Assembly (NCBI GenBank): GCA_947044405.1
Contig: CAMRHE010000645.1
Span: 662,149 to 726,148 of the forward strand
Length of the DNA stretch: 64,000 nt
Direction of reading: 5' to 3'
Source of the DNA: Leptodactylus fallax
Taxonomy: Eukaryota; Chordata; Amphibia; Anura; Leptodactylidae
A program made the translations under genes and the position numbers. Under the pieces are notes generated by a model, which did no database searches, had not been told where the DNA came from, and was given only the letters and a program-made list of their open reading frames with translations. Positions 1 through 9,953 of the stretch are shown here, piece after piece. The number at the start of each line of letters is the position of its first letter. Within the stretch, counting starts at the first letter, position 1.

Positions 1-676
1 ATGGTAACGGTCAAACAGGGAAAAGTTTGTTGCAACAACTGGAAACAGGTAAATGGCAGCTGCCGAATGGGGGTAGTAGTACAGTGCCCAATTCCCCAGC
101 CTTGGTTCTAGGACAGTCTTGTGCTCCACTACTGCTCCTCTCGTGCCTCACCCAGAGATGGATGCTAGGGAGAGTGGTGGTACAGGGAGGCCAGACAGGG
201 TTCTGGTTACCTGAAGACTAGACCCGCACATGGTCCTCCTGTCAGGGTCCTCTCCTGCTCCTCTTGGCACGGCACCGGTAAGGTCCAAAATTGTAGGCAG
301 CCGAACCACTGCTCCAGGCTGCCTCAGGGCTGATGATAATCCTCCTGGCGGCTGTGAAGGCGCCCATTGGCCTCAGTCCAGCTTCTGGGGGCAGGGATAC
401 ACTGCATACCCTTCCTCCTCTGCTACTCACACTGATCTGAATCCTGAACTTAGGCCAATGGTTACCATGGAGACAGTGTCTCCCACAAACCCACCCAGTG
501 GCCTGTGATAGGCCTTGGCTAAACCAAGACAAGGTTTGAACACTGCAGGGGGGAAACAATAGGGACAAGCTGAAAACAGTGACACTTAACATTTAACATA
601 GAAGACGGGACATACCAACACAACCCAGAGGCACAAATAGATAAACAATTAAAGCAGCAGTCTCTGGGATGCTGCA
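1..676 (-). repeat. Partial LTR, Ty3/gypsy-like, cut by window edge
   Basis: The block resembles the solo LTR at 15491-16457 in order and wording: a stretch around 'CCAGCCTTGGTTCTAGGA', a 'GTCAGGGTCCTCTCCTGCTCCT' type block, a 'CAGTGGCCTGTGATAGGCC' block, and a shared end 'CTCTGGGATGCTGCA'. The large gypsy element at 52.8 kb ends its LTR almost the same way, which sets the orientation as minus. The other end lies outside the window, so solo LTR and full element cannot be told apart. No reading frame here is credible. Confidence 0.6.
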
Positions 677-1264
677 AAATAATGGCCCCTGCACACAGTA
701 TTATGTAACATAGTGGCCCCTTCACACAGTATTCATACACAGTATTCACACACCATAGTGGCCCCTACGGTGTTCGTTGCACCACCCACTAAAGAGGCCC
801 AAAAACAGCAGGGAGTCACGCTGTAGCCCAGGAGAGGTAAGTAACACTGGTTTTTATGTTTCTTCATATCCCCTGGATATCTGATCACTATACTCTGGGA
901 TCTGAAAATATATATAATAATAGTTTAATATTATAATAATAGTTTGTGGGTGCTGCAAGGAACGGAACTACCAGGTGAACGTCGTGCAGGGTTCACCCAA
1001 CAAATGCTCTTGCCATGGGCCCGCAGCTTTACTCACCGATATCCACTCCTGGTCATCCTGCACGGGGCTCCCTGGAGGGCAGAAGAGGAAATGGAGGCGG
1101 CCGTGAGCAGGAGTGGGGATCAGTAAGTAAATAGGGCCCATTTCCTCCCAGGTTTACTCCAGAGGGTAACGGCCTATTTAGAAAAAATAAAATAACTAAA
1201 AACAGCAGGGGTTACTAAGGTCACGGGCTCCGTAGCAGCTGCTACGGTGGTAGTTACGCCACTG
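677..1264. mobile_element. hAT-type MITE remnant with minisatellite, interrupted by LTR
   Basis: It begins with copies of the ~31-bp unit 'CACACAGTATTATG..AGTGGCCCC', continues with a block shared with the MITE at 12222-13129 ('AGGAGAGGTAAGTAACACTGG'), and ends in the terminus 'GTAGTTACGCCACTG'. That terminus is the reverse complement of the CAGTGGCGTAAC-type ends of other elements here. The left end is missing because the LTR lies there. Confidence 0.55.
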
Positions 1265-2057
1265 CATTACAGCCATTTATCGTCTAGTATTGGGTAAGTG
1301 TGGCCTTTTTTCTGTGAAGTTTTTTGTATATTATGTCCTTTTTAGCAATATGTTTTTGAATTTCTTTGGTTAGGGACCTGCAAAGCATGAGGAACCTTGA
1401 TGTTGGTTTGCAAGTTTGCATATTTTGGCCAAAATATTGACTAATTGCCGCATGGTTATCTAATCTAAAAGTTGGGTTTCCCCAGTGATGTGGCCAACTT
1501 ATGGTGGATAGGGGTTCGGGGCATGCAATGGTTCAAGGTGGTCTCAGAGGTACAGCTTTATGTTCGTTTGGATCAAACAATTTGGAATATTCAGGTTGAA
1601 TCTGGTTCGTTGTGAACCAATTCGCTCATCTCTAATATTGCCTTTTCAATTTTCATGTTGGTTTCAATGAGATCAAAGTTAATAAAGGGTTGCTATGGCC
1701 ATTTACAATCAATATCAAGCAGTGTGTGCATGGTTCTTTTCGCAGTAAGAACCAGGTTATGTATATATAAAATCCTCATGTGTAGCTTGTGTATGAATGA
1801 TGTTTTTTTGTATAGTAAATTGAAGCCATGAGATATGTGAGTTTACAATCTTACCCTTGCTATGCAATATCATATGCCTTCTGTAAAATCTAAAGACTTA
1901 TTCAAGAGAAATTTAATGAACATTTCAAGTTCAATTAGGGTGTCTGTTTTGTACAGGAATTTACCTTAGGCAGATGTTGAAAGGTGATTTCTTTAGGTTT
2001 ACTGTGCTACTGTTCAGCAGACAGTATCACACATGACAGGCTTAGATACAGTAGCTC
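1265..2057. other. AT-rich noncoding stretch with a MITE-like terminus
   Basis: I see no gene. Around 1615-1636 the motif 'CAATTCGCTCATCTCTA' resembles the end of another repeat near 2960-2979 ('CGATTCGCTCATCTCTA'), so at least part is an eroded MITE. Confidence 0.4.
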
Positions 2058-2280
2058 CAGTAGCGTAACTACCATCGGCTACAGCTGGTACGGGGCCCGC
2101 AACCTTAAGGGGCTTGGCAGGCCTCTGCTGCTTTCTTTTTTTACAATAGTCCGTTACCTGCTGGTGTCGCTGACGTGATATGGGATGCACGGGACCCCCT
2201 GGAGGACAGAATTGAAGTGGAGGCGGCCGTGAGCAGGAGCAGGGACTATTAATTAAGGCCACAGCAATAGTATTTGCTAG
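2058..2280. mobile_element. hAT-type MITE fragment
   Basis: It starts with 'CAGTAGCGTAACTAC', a variant of the CAGTGGCGTAAC terminus used by the MITEs at 12222 and 44542, followed by the shared inner block around 'CCGTTACCTGCTGG' and 'GGAGGCGGCCGTGAGCAGGAG'. The second terminus was not found, so the right limit is approximate. Confidence 0.45.
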
Positions 2281-3524
2281 GTGAACCCTGTGAGATTTGT
2301 CTTGTGAGGTTTGCTTGGCAGTTCTGTGTGCGCGCCCTGCTTTGCAGGTGTCAGCCATATGTAATGGCTGACACTATCCTCTAAACCCCCTGGTCGGAGC
2401 CGAGCTCCAATCACGGGTGTTAACCCCTGAGATACCGCAGTTAAACATGACCACGGCATCTCAGGGGTTTTATTATATATTGGGGTTCCGATCGGCCTCC
2501 CCGCGGGCGGTGCCACTGCTCCTATTCGGCAGTCTGACCAGTGACCCCAGGTATGCCCCATCGCTGTCCCTCGCATACCTGATTGATCCTGCCTTGAATG
2601 GAGACTGTCAGCCTATACGTCTGCATGGGCTGACAGCCTCCTATACACTGCAATACACGTCATTACAGCGGCGTGCTCCACATGACCGCTGGGGACCAAT
2701 CACAGGCCCCAGCAGTGAGGCCTGGGGAAGGCCGGAAGAACTCCGGAGTTAATGTTGAGCCCAGGACAGTTGAATATCAGTATTTTTGTTATTTTTAATC
2801 ACCACGGGGGGTGCCGAGGGGGACAGGTAGTATGGCGGAACCAATTGGTTAAAACCCCCAATCAGAGCTGTGCAATTCATTACCACGAATTGTGAGGAAA
2901 TCCGGAATCGATGCGAATCGAAAATTTCCTGAAATTTGTATTGAATTCTATTTCATCAGCTTCGATTCGCTCATCTCTACCCATAGCTAGTCTGACAGAA
3001 TTTGAAAGTCGCCCGCTGTCAACACACCCGTTTTTAAGCTACCCAAGCCAAGTACCTACTAGTTAATCAAGTCAAAGCACTTTTGCTCAGAGCTCTATCA
3101 CCTGCTTAACTGGATATTACATACAGAGATTACGGTATTTTATTTGAATAGTTATTTCATCATCTGTACATTTGTATTCAACGACTAACCCCGAGACCTG
3201 GTTATCTGTCATCATTGTCAAGTACCACATGGGGGCAGGTAGTCAGGGACATCCAAAGGCTATGTGCACATTCGGGGTCAAGGGTCATTCTACACGCTGG
3301 CCACTTCCTACATTCTACCCTTGACATCATTCCTGGCCCTCTTGAGTGTTACACTCCCACAGATTAAATCCCTCTCCCGGTAACAAACAAACATAAAAAA
3401 CCTAATACTTATTTAGCCCCATTCCCTTCTGAACTTCTCTGATCTCACTACTCTCGGAGCAGAGATAGGGGCTGAATGGTAAAGCAGGGAACGGATGGCT
3501 CCCTGCTTTACCATTCTTGTATAC
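2281..3524. other. Noncoding stretch, no gene recognised
   Basis: No credible coding frame. A repeat terminus ending 'GATTCGCTCATCTCTA' lies at about 2930-2980. The rest is unassigned. Confidence 0.4.
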
Positions 3525-3651
3525 TGTGTGAATGGGAGAATGGGACAGTATACCGTGTGGACGCAGCTGCTATGGGGCATTAAACTGTTTGGAGGCGCTG
3601 CTATGGGACATTATACTGTGTGGAGAGGCCACTATGGGATATTATATTGTG
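3525..3651. repeat. ~31-bp minisatellite segment (left part)
   Basis: Imperfect copies of 'TGTGTGGAGAGGCCACTATGG..ATTATACTG' run up to the MITE at 3652. Related copies appear again right of it (about 4334-4400), so the MITE and the LTR element seem to have landed in one array-bearing sequence. Confidence 0.55.
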
Positions 3652-4269
3652 TAAACATAAAATAAAAAAGAAATCCACACTAATATAAAATATATGAATA
3701 TTTATTAGTATCCAATAAAAAAACATGAATAGGGACATAAAAACAACAAATAAATGATGCAGATAATATACACAATATTGGGGAATGACTTGTAAAGTCA
3801 AACATAGTACCACTAACATGTAATAATATGCATGGAAATAATGGAATAATAATTTAGCAATACAGATATCACAAATAATTCACTTAGAAGGTAATGATCT
3901 CACAGGTATATATATTTATAATAAGGTGAAACAAAGTGGAAAAACAAAGGTGAATCAGAGAGGAAAAACAGACAGTTAAATGAAACCTCCACAAAGGAGG
4001 TCAAAACTCAGAATATGTGATATACAGATGTAAATAGATAACTTATCCACACCATGCAGACGCCCGAGGCGCGTTTCGCCTACAACTCAGGCTTCGTCCA
4101 GGGACAAATGAATATAAGGCACCCAGCTATTTAAATACCCAAAAACACTAAGAAATCAATGACATTACATGCAACGCAGGTTTAGCCGTATTCATGTTTT
4201 TTTTATTGAATAATAATAAATATTCATATATTTTATATTAGTGTGGATTTCTTTTTTATTTGATGTTTA
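3652..4269. mobile_element. MITE with ~80-bp terminal inverted repeats
   Basis: Positions 3652-3731 are the near-perfect reverse complement of 4190-4269: both read TAAACAT(A/C)AAATAAAAAAG, then GAAATCCACACTAATATAAA. Inside is a CG-rich motif (GAGGCGCGTTTCGCC, about 4069-4083) and no coding frame. I could not fix a target duplication, so the superfamily is unassigned. Confidence 0.7.
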
Positions 4270-4408
4270 CCTTGGTGTGTTATCCCACTTGTTGTGTTAT
4301 AACTGCCTTTTTTTGTTTTTTGATTATTACATTATAGTGTGTATAAATAGGGTGTCATACCGTGTGGAGGCCAGGAAAGGGGGCACTATGTCGTGTGCGA
4401 GTGGGGGG
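4270..4408. repeat. Minisatellite remnant flanking the LTR element
   Basis: Degenerate copies of the GTGTGGAGG..CACTATG unit end in GTGGGGGG at 4401-4408. The last five G are the left copy of the LTR element's target duplication. Confidence 0.45.
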
Positions 4409-4902
4409 TGTAAGTATGTGAGCCAGAGGGCGCTGTTGAGCGACCCAGGCCAGGCCAGGCCAGAAAAGGCTCTCAGCCACGCCTTTGGGGGTGGCACATA
4501 ACTCCAGAGGGGCTGGAGAATCCTGCAGGAAGCAGGAAATGGTAGTGGACCAGCGAGGACAGAGAGAGAGGCTCTGTCCCAAAAGGGCTGGCGTCCACAA
4601 GAGTGGACCAGCTAGGACGGAGAGATAGGCTCTGTCCCAAAGGGCTGGCGTCCACAGAGGTCTGTTGCTAGAGCTGAGTAACAGTCAGAACAGTTAGGGG
4701 CTCAAGGAGTGAGTTAGGCCCTAACTGTGGCATAGGTTTTTTGTTGTTTTGCTGTGTTGCAGTTAAGCTGAATAGAATAAAGCCACTTTTATTTACACTT
4801 GGACCGTCTGAAAGCTATCTTTCCGGCGCCCAGTACCATGAACCACCGCTGTCCGGACCAGGAGAAGCCGCCATTTTGAGTTTAATTCCCCAAGCTGTCA
4901 CA
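4409..4902 (+). repeat. 5' LTR of the myosin-cargo element
   Basis: It begins TGTAAGTATGTGAGCC and ends CAAGCTGTCACA. A polyadenylation signal AATAAA lies at 4776-4781. Inside are two imperfect copies of a GGCTCTGTCCCAAAAGGGC block (about 4570-4650). Compared with the 3' LTR it has an extra GGCCA near 4455 and extra 5 bp around 4775. Confidence 0.88.
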
Positions 4903-4904
4903 TA

Positions 4905-4922
4905 TGGTGGAGAATGCGGGCA
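4905..4922 (+). other. Putative tRNA primer-binding site
   Basis: The sequence TGGTGGAGAATGCGGGCA starts two bases after the 5' LTR. TGG is the expected complement of a tRNA CCA end. I do not assign the tRNA. Confidence 0.6.
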
Positions 4923-5212
4923 TAAAGAGATCAACGCAAGTCCTGGAAGACAAGTGATTGGTGACTGCAGTACTGTAAAGTGTGCATTGTGGCCTACAGC
5001 TGGAAGAAATCGGTGATTTCAACTGAGAAGCCCAGAATGGGGTGAGTGAATTGCAACATAGCAAAAGTGTGTGCAAAAAAACTGGTGAAAGTAAAACTCT
5101 GGATGAGGAATCCAGGGAATGGACTTTGTGTATACTGTGGCACAGAAGTCTGTGAAATGTTTGCTGATGGCAAGAAAGTATGCAATGTGTATAGAAGATG
5201 GATATTGCAAAC

Positions 5213-5384
5213 AGTCTATGTGAAAGGCTATGGTGCCATGTTGGTGTTTTCTGTGGAAGACAGAAGAAAATGCTGGTTGTTGTAGTGCCACATAAACAAG
5301 TCTATGTGAAAGGCTATGGTGCCATGTTGGTGTTTTCTGTGGAAGACAGAAGAAAATGCTGGTTGTTGTGGTGCCACATAAGTT
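5213..5384 (+). repeat. 86-bp tandem duplication in the element leader
   Basis: Two consecutive copies begin at 5213 and 5299 with AGTCTATGTGAAAGGC and end with GTGCCACATAA. They are almost identical and lie between the primer site and the start codon at 5461. Confidence 0.85.
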
Positions 5385-5460
5385 AACTGTTTGAATACAG
5401 GTGACTGCAGAAGATAGTAAAAAGTTGCTGTGGAATATTGTGTAATTTTGTTAGTAAACC

Positions 5461-6438
5461 ATGGGCAAGAAAAAGAGAATTTCAGCTTGTAAAAAAGCAG
5501 AGAAGTTATGCACAGGTTTAATAGTGCAGCAATCTGAATGCAGAGAGATACAAAACCCGGAACAGATCATGTTGGATGCAAGTAAAGATAAAGGGTTGCA
5601 TGATGGTGACTCCGTTTTTCTAAAGCACCTCTGTTCTATGATGAAATATGTCCCTGCTGAGTGTGTATCTCATAATGGAATGCAAAGTGCCAAAGATGAA
5701 AATGTTAGGGTGCAGCAGCTTCAAGATGAGAATAAAACCATCAGGTTCTTGTATGAGAATGAAATATCTGATTGGAAATGGCAACTTTTGGTATCAGAAA
5801 GAGAGAACCTTAAGTTGAAGGCAGAGCTTGACTCTATGAAGAGGTTATATCCTAGTCATTGTGAAAATGTGGTACTGGGTTTGCCTGGAATGGACTGTGT
5901 CACTAAGAAGGAGTTTGCTGAAATGAAATGTGCTCTGTCTAAGGAAGTTATACAGAGTGTAGAGCAAAAGCAAGTGCTTGAGAAGCAATTGCAGGATTTA
6001 AAGGAGCAGCATGTTCAAGACTCCATTGCCAAAGAGAGTGTCATTGAAAAATTAAGAGATGACCTTGAAACTGCTAAACATGAGAGAAGTGAATTTTTGC
6101 AGAGTCAGTCAGAATGTCTGGATGACCAAGTTAGGATGTGTGTAAACCTTTCGGCTGCCGTAATTGACAAAGAAAATGAAATTGCAGAGCTGAGGAAGTA
6201 TGTGTCTGACCGAGAGAGTGATTTAGAATCTGTGGTGCAGACATTGCAGTCAGAGCAAAACTTGCATCAGGTTCGCCTAAATGGTGAAATCCACGAATGG
6301 CGAAGCAGAGCTGGAGTTCTGGAACAAAGAGAAAGGGAACTCAAAGCTAGAATATGTAGCCTGGAGAGGTACTGTCAGGATCTTGTGAAGATAATGAGAA
6401 GTTGTCTGTTTTGGTGCAAAATAAAGACAAAGAATTGA
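5461..6438 (+). CDS. N-terminal coiled-coil module, family not recognised
   Basis: This 325-codon open frame is rich in Glu, Lys, Gln and Leu with repeated heptads from about residue 75 onward (for example VRVQQLQDENKTI). The first 70 residues are less helical and contain several Cys. I could not assign it to a known gene; coiled coils resemble one another by composition, so a loose likeness should not be trusted. The frame ends at 6436-6438 only because one base is missing near 6390; the neighbouring frame carries on with the same style of sequence. No zinc knuckle or Gag homology motif is visible. Confidence 0.6.
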   Translation: MGKKKRISACKKAEKLCTGLIVQQSECREIQNPEQIMLDASKDKGLHDGDSVFLKHLCSMMKYVPAECVSHNGMQSAKDENVRVQQLQDENKTIRFLYENEISDWKWQLLVSERENLKLKAELDSMKRLYPSHCENVVLGLPGMDCVTKKEFAEMKCALSKEVIQSVEQKQVLEKQLQDLKEQHVQDSIAKESVIEKLRDDLETAKHERSEFLQSQSECLDDQVRMCVNLSAAVIDKENEIAELRKYVSDRESDLESVVQTLQSEQNLHQVRLNGEIHEWRSRAGVLEQRERELKARICSLERYCQDLVKIMRSCLFWCKIKTKN

Positions 6439-7250
6439 TGGAGATGTCGTCTGTCCATGCTCAGAAAGTGCAAACCTTACAGGAGAGTCACAAAAAGGTA
6501 GAGACTCAACTTCAAGTGATGCAACTAAAAGTCACAGAAGGGGACAGGTTTCAAGCAGAACTGCTAGACAAGGCAAACAGACTACAGGTGGAATTGAATA
6601 ATGTCACAGGGCTTCTTTCTCAAGCAGACAAGTTTATCAAACTTTCCAAAGATTTTTCTATACTAGAATCTCAGCTTCAGGACACTCAGGAGCTTTTGCA
6701 AGAAGAAACTCGTCAGAAGCTTGATCTTAGTACAAAACTAAAACAAATGTAAGATGAGAAAAATGGTTTCCTTGAGCAACTAGAGGAAGAGGAGATAGCA
6801 AAAAGAGATTTGACAAAGCAGATTTCAACACTACAGGCTCAGGCGACTGATATGAAGAAAAAAATGGAAGATAGTATTGGGTCCTTGGACTCTGTTGAAG
6901 AACTAAAGGAAAGGTTGCAAAAGGAGCTAGAAGCTACAAATCAACGGTTTGAGGAGAAGGTTGCTGCTTATGACAAACTTGAGAAGACGAAAATTAGACT
7001 GCAGCAGGAACTAGAAGATGTAGGTGTAGACCTTGATCATCAACGTCGGATGGTGTCAAATTTGGAAAGGAAGCAGAAAAAGTTTGATCAGCTGCTTGGT
7101 GAAGAGAAGACTCTTTCTGCTAGATATGCAGAAGAACGTGACCGTGCTGAAGCAGAGGCCCTTGAATTGAAGGCCGAGTTAGAGAGGCTCAATAAGCAAC
7201 TGTGCACTGAAATGGAGAATTTGGTTAGCTCCAAGGATGAAGTTGAGAAA
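6391..7250 (+). pseudogene. Non-muscle myosin II heavy-chain tail segment (MYH9/10/11-like)
   Basis: From about 6490 the translation matches the rod of non-muscle or smooth-muscle myosin heavy chain. Diagnostic strings are [40 protein letters not shown] and [12 protein letters not shown], in the normal order. These proteins dimerise through this rod and assemble bipolar filaments in the cytoplasm; only a middle piece is present, with no motor, IQ motif or tailpiece. Compared with the family as I remember it, about 20 residues are missing after DRAEAEA (near 7155), in frame. A TAA at 6750-6752 stands where a Glu codon is expected. The paralogue cannot be fixed by eye; MYH9-like is my best guess. 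Confidence 0.8.
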
Positions 7251-9023
7251 AACCTGGAATCTGTGCAGATATTGTATGAGAACAAAGCTAATGCTTATGA
7301 CAAGCTGGAAAAGGCCAAGAGAGAATTGGACCTCCAGATAGAAGACATGAAGATTCAGTTTGAGGGAAACCTGTCTAATTTGTCTGCTGAGATTGTAGAT
7401 CTAAAAATGCTTGTTGCTAAACTAAAGGTGCAAGTGAACCAGCCGGAGGAAATTGCACGCATCAAGAAACAGCTGGAGTTTCAGATGGATCACATGAAGC
7501 GCGAGTCAGAAATAAAGTTGGAAGAGCGCACTGTTCAGATAGAACAGTTAAAAACCGAAGTGGAATCTAAAAGAGAAGAATTGGATCGATTGCAGCAGTC
7601 TCTATCCCATACTGAACAGTCGGCATCTGCCCTATCTTCAAAGCTGTCAGCACTAGAAGCTGAGAAGGATTCGCTGCAGAACTTGTTAACCTCTAAAGAA
7701 TCAGAGCTCCAAGGTGCACTAGTAAAGACTGAGATGGAAGCGGCACAGAAAAATGTCGCAGTGAAGAAGGTTCTGGAGCTGGAATCAGAGATTTGTGCGC
7801 TACAGAAGGCGTTAGAATTGGGAAAAGCTGCCAGCATAGAGGCAGAGAAAGGAGAATCATTAAGTCAGACAGATATGAGTGATCCTGCAAAATGTGAGGA
7901 GGCCAAAGAAGGTCCAACAGAAAAAGAAACTGTGATTGGTCACACACTGCCTGTGACAGAGTGGGTCCAGCCTCAAACCAATGAGGTCCAAAGCCTAGAG
8001 GGCTGTGAGATGGTAAATAAGGTGAAGGGTCACCAAAAGTGTGGAACAAAAGTCCGTGAGAAGACTGACCACGCATATGTTGTCCCAACAGCTAAAGTGT
8101 CTGAAGCCATTGTGGATAAAGGTGTTGCTGTACCTGTCTCTAGCCAAATGTCTGGTGGACAAACGGTGAATAATGACTCCATGTTGTCTGTGAAGGGGGA
8201 GTCAGGAAGTAAGAGATGGTTACATGTCAACAATGATGTGACAGTTGTTAAAGACATGCCAGAAAATGTAGTTCAGCGTGAGCTATTTTGTGAGGGTGTA
8301 CTGTATGGCCCTCGTGCAGAAGGAGAAGATATTGCAGTACAGAGATTGTGTATCTCAAACAAAGAGGAGAGCAAGCAGCCTATGTCTCCTAAACTTCTAA
8401 GCCTGGATGGTGATGGCAAAGTTTGCTTTGAGATGAAGGTTACGGAAAAAGTTCCCGTGATACAGTTATACTCTAAAGACATTGATGTGCATGAAGTACG
8501 TGTTAGTTGGTCTCTGAGCTCCTGTGAATTCATGATAGGTGAAGATGAAGATTTTTACGGCTATTCACTAAAGGGATCAAAGTCATGCAATGGGATGGCT
8601 GAAGACTATCGTGAAAAATGTGATGAAAATGATGTGATCCCCTGTGTGGTGAATTGTGAAGGTGATGGAGTAAAACCTGCCTTTGCACAGAATGGCCAAG
8701 ATCTTGGCATAGCATCGAAAGTGATGAGAAGACGGAAAACTCGATGGAGCGGAATTTGGAAGAAAAGACCGCCAGATTGTGACTACTGGAGAGACGCTGG
8801 ACAGGCCTACTTGGTTGAAGAGGGACTTCGTCATAGGATGTCTCGTCCCATTGTAGCTCACTCCATGGGTAGTGAGCTGAGGGGGAGGGTATGTAAGTAT
8901 GTGAGCCAGAGGGCACTGTTGAGCGACCCAGGCCAGGCCAGAAAAGGCTCTCAGCCACGCCTTTGGGGGTGGCACATAACTCCAGAGGGGCTGGAGCATC
9001 CTGCAGGAAGCAGGAAATGGTAG
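7251..9023 (+). CDS. C-terminal module of the chimeric gene, origin unknown
   Basis: Open from the TAA at 6752 through 9023. After the myosin-like part a different coiled coil runs to about 7830 ([17 protein letters not shown], then [15 protein letters not shown]). From about 7850 the sequence is non-helical, with Cys and acidic stretches ([10 protein letters not shown] at about 8539-8568). Just before the LTR is a basic, Trp-rich patch ([15 protein letters not shown], about 8728-8772). I know no family with that arrangement. The last ~45 codons are LTR sequence and probably not original coding sequence. Confidence 0.55.
   Translation, partial: NLESVQILYENKANAYDKLEKAKRELDLQIEDMKIQFEGNLSNLSAEIVDLKMLVAKLKVQVNQPEEIARIKKQLEFQMDHMKRESEIKLEERTVQIEQLKTEVESKREELDRLQQSLSHTEQSASALSSKLSALEAEKDSLQNLLTSKESELQGALVKTEMEAAQKNVAVKKVLELESEICALQKALELGKAASIEAEKGESLSQTDMSDPAKCEEAKEGPTEKETVIGHTLPVTEWVQPQTNEVQSLEGCEMVNKVKGHQKCGTKVREKTDHAYVVPTAKVSEAIVDKGVAVPVSSQMSGGQTVNNDSMLSVKGESGSKRWLHVNNDVTVVKDMPENVVQRELFCEGVLYGPRAEGEDIAVQRLCISNKEESKQPMSPKLLSLDGDGKVCFEMKVTEKVPVIQLYSKDIDVHEVRVSWSLSSCEFMIGEDEDFYGYSLKGSKSCNGMAEDYREKCDENDVIPCVVNCEGDGVKPAFAQNGQDLGIASKVMRRRKTRWSGIWKKRPPDCDYWRDAGQAYLVEEGLRHRMSRPIVAHSMGSELRGRVCKYVSQRALLSDPGQARKGSQPRLWGWHITPEGLEHPAGSRKW
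8879..8891 (+). other. Polypurine tract
   Basis: GAGGGGGAGGG followed by TA sits immediately before the TG of the 3' LTR at 8892, the expected place for the plus-strand primer. Confidence 0.75.
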
Positions 9024-9375
9024 TGGACCAGCGAGGACAGAGAGAGAGGCTCTGTCCCAAAAGGGCTGGCGTCCACAGGAGTGGACCAGCTAGGACAGAG
9101 AGATAGGCTCTGTCCCAAAGGGCTGGCGTCCACAGAGGTCTGTTGCTAGAGTTGAGTAACAGTCAGGACAGTTAGGGGCTCAAGGAGTGAGTTAGGCCCT
9201 AACTGTGGCATAGGTTTTTTGTTGTTTTGCTGTGTTGCAGTTAAGCTGAATAAAGCCACTTTTATTTACACTTGGACCGTCTGAAAGCTATCTTTCCGGC
9301 GCCCAGTACCATAAACCACCGCTGTCCGGACCAGGAGAAGCCGCCATTTTGAGTTTAATTACCCAAGCTGTCACA
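8892..9375 (+). repeat. 3' LTR of the myosin-cargo element
   Basis: Same boundaries as the 5' LTR (TGTAAGTATG to CTGTCACA), AATAAA at 9249-9254, followed by GGGGG matching the left flank. About eight substitutions and two 5-bp deletions separate it from the 5' LTR. Confidence 0.88.
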
Positions 9376-9953
9376 GGGGGCTATGGGGACCAGTCTTTGC
9401 TAGCTATGCCCCTAAGTGGCTCATCTGTCAATATCACACTAGATGGGCTAGGATACAATAACTAAGTAGATAGCATCATACATTATAAGATTAGACAGAG
9501 CTGCTTAGCAGACTGTATCACACATGATATGCTCAGCTATGCTGGCTAAGCAGCACTGTGTCTCTGTAGATGATTTTATAATTAACTGTAGTAACAGTAT
9601 ATAATGGGAGATGTGCTAGACATAAGGAATAATATGCTGGAGAAGTTTCCAGAGCTCTTGAATGTTCTACTTTATGCAGTATGTAATGAATGTTTTAGGC
9701 TCTTATTGCGCCATAAATATCAAAAATGAACCTGCGCAGGTGGCTGCTCAGCTTTATGGAGTGCTGTAATAATGTCTGTGATGTGAACTCAACTCATTAT
9801 GTGCTTTTCATACTCCTGTAAGAAATCCTTGAATGTACATAGTGCGCAGCAACCAACAATAGAGCTGATCTCAGTATCGCGTGTAGATTCAGCAAGTACA
9901 TGATAAAGGAAGAGGAGTGGGCGTCCTTCACATAGTCAATTTTTTGTCAGTGC
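9376..9953. other. Noncoding, nothing recognised
   Basis: AT-rich sequence with no credible coding frame or repeat signature. Confidence 0.4.

Larger units (their letters stand above)
5461..9023 (+). pseudogene. Chimeric coiled-coil gene with myosin II tail, inside LTR element
   Basis: About 1,187 codons without introns, starting at an ATG with a basic N-terminus (MGKKKRIS). Three modules can be told apart: an unassigned coiled coil (5461 to about 6490), a non-muscle myosin II heavy-chain tail segment (about 6490 to 7250), and a further coiled coil followed by a non-helical acidic to basic C-terminal region (to about 8880). The frame then runs into the 3' LTR and stops at 9021-9023. There are only two lesions: a one-base loss near 6388-6391 and an in-frame TAA at 6750-6752. 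Many heptad-spaced Leu/Glu/Lys runs show coiled-coil character throughout. No ATPase motor head is present. Lack of introns fits capture of a processed transcript. A role is unknown; it may have acted as a structural substitute for Gag or may be passive cargo. Confidence 0.75.
4409..9375 (+). mobile_element. LTR retroelement carrying coiled-coil/myosin-tail cargo
   Basis: This is a complete LTR-flanked unit: 494-bp and 484-bp LTRs in direct orientation, each TGTAAGTATG...CTGTCACA; GGGGG on both outer sides (4404-4408, 9376-9380); a TGG primer-site start two bases inside the 5' LTR; and a G-rich polypurine tract directly before the 3' LTR. The 4-kb interior has no reverse transcriptase, protease or integrase motif in any frame. 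It holds one long coiled-coil reading frame (5461-9023) with two lesions. It would therefore have needed enzymes from another element. By eye the two LTRs differ by about eight substitutions and two 5-bp indels. An ERV-like or gypsy-like parent is possible; the sequence does not decide. Confidence 0.88.

Noticed and set aside
5461..9023. A normal host myosin or other single-copy gene
   Set aside because: The frame is intronless, lacks the motor, is fused to unrelated coiled coils and lies exactly between two LTRs with a target duplication.
8530..9060. Minus-strand frames overlapping the cargo gene and LTR
   Set aside because: Antisense shadows of the coiled-coil frame and LTR with no family signature.
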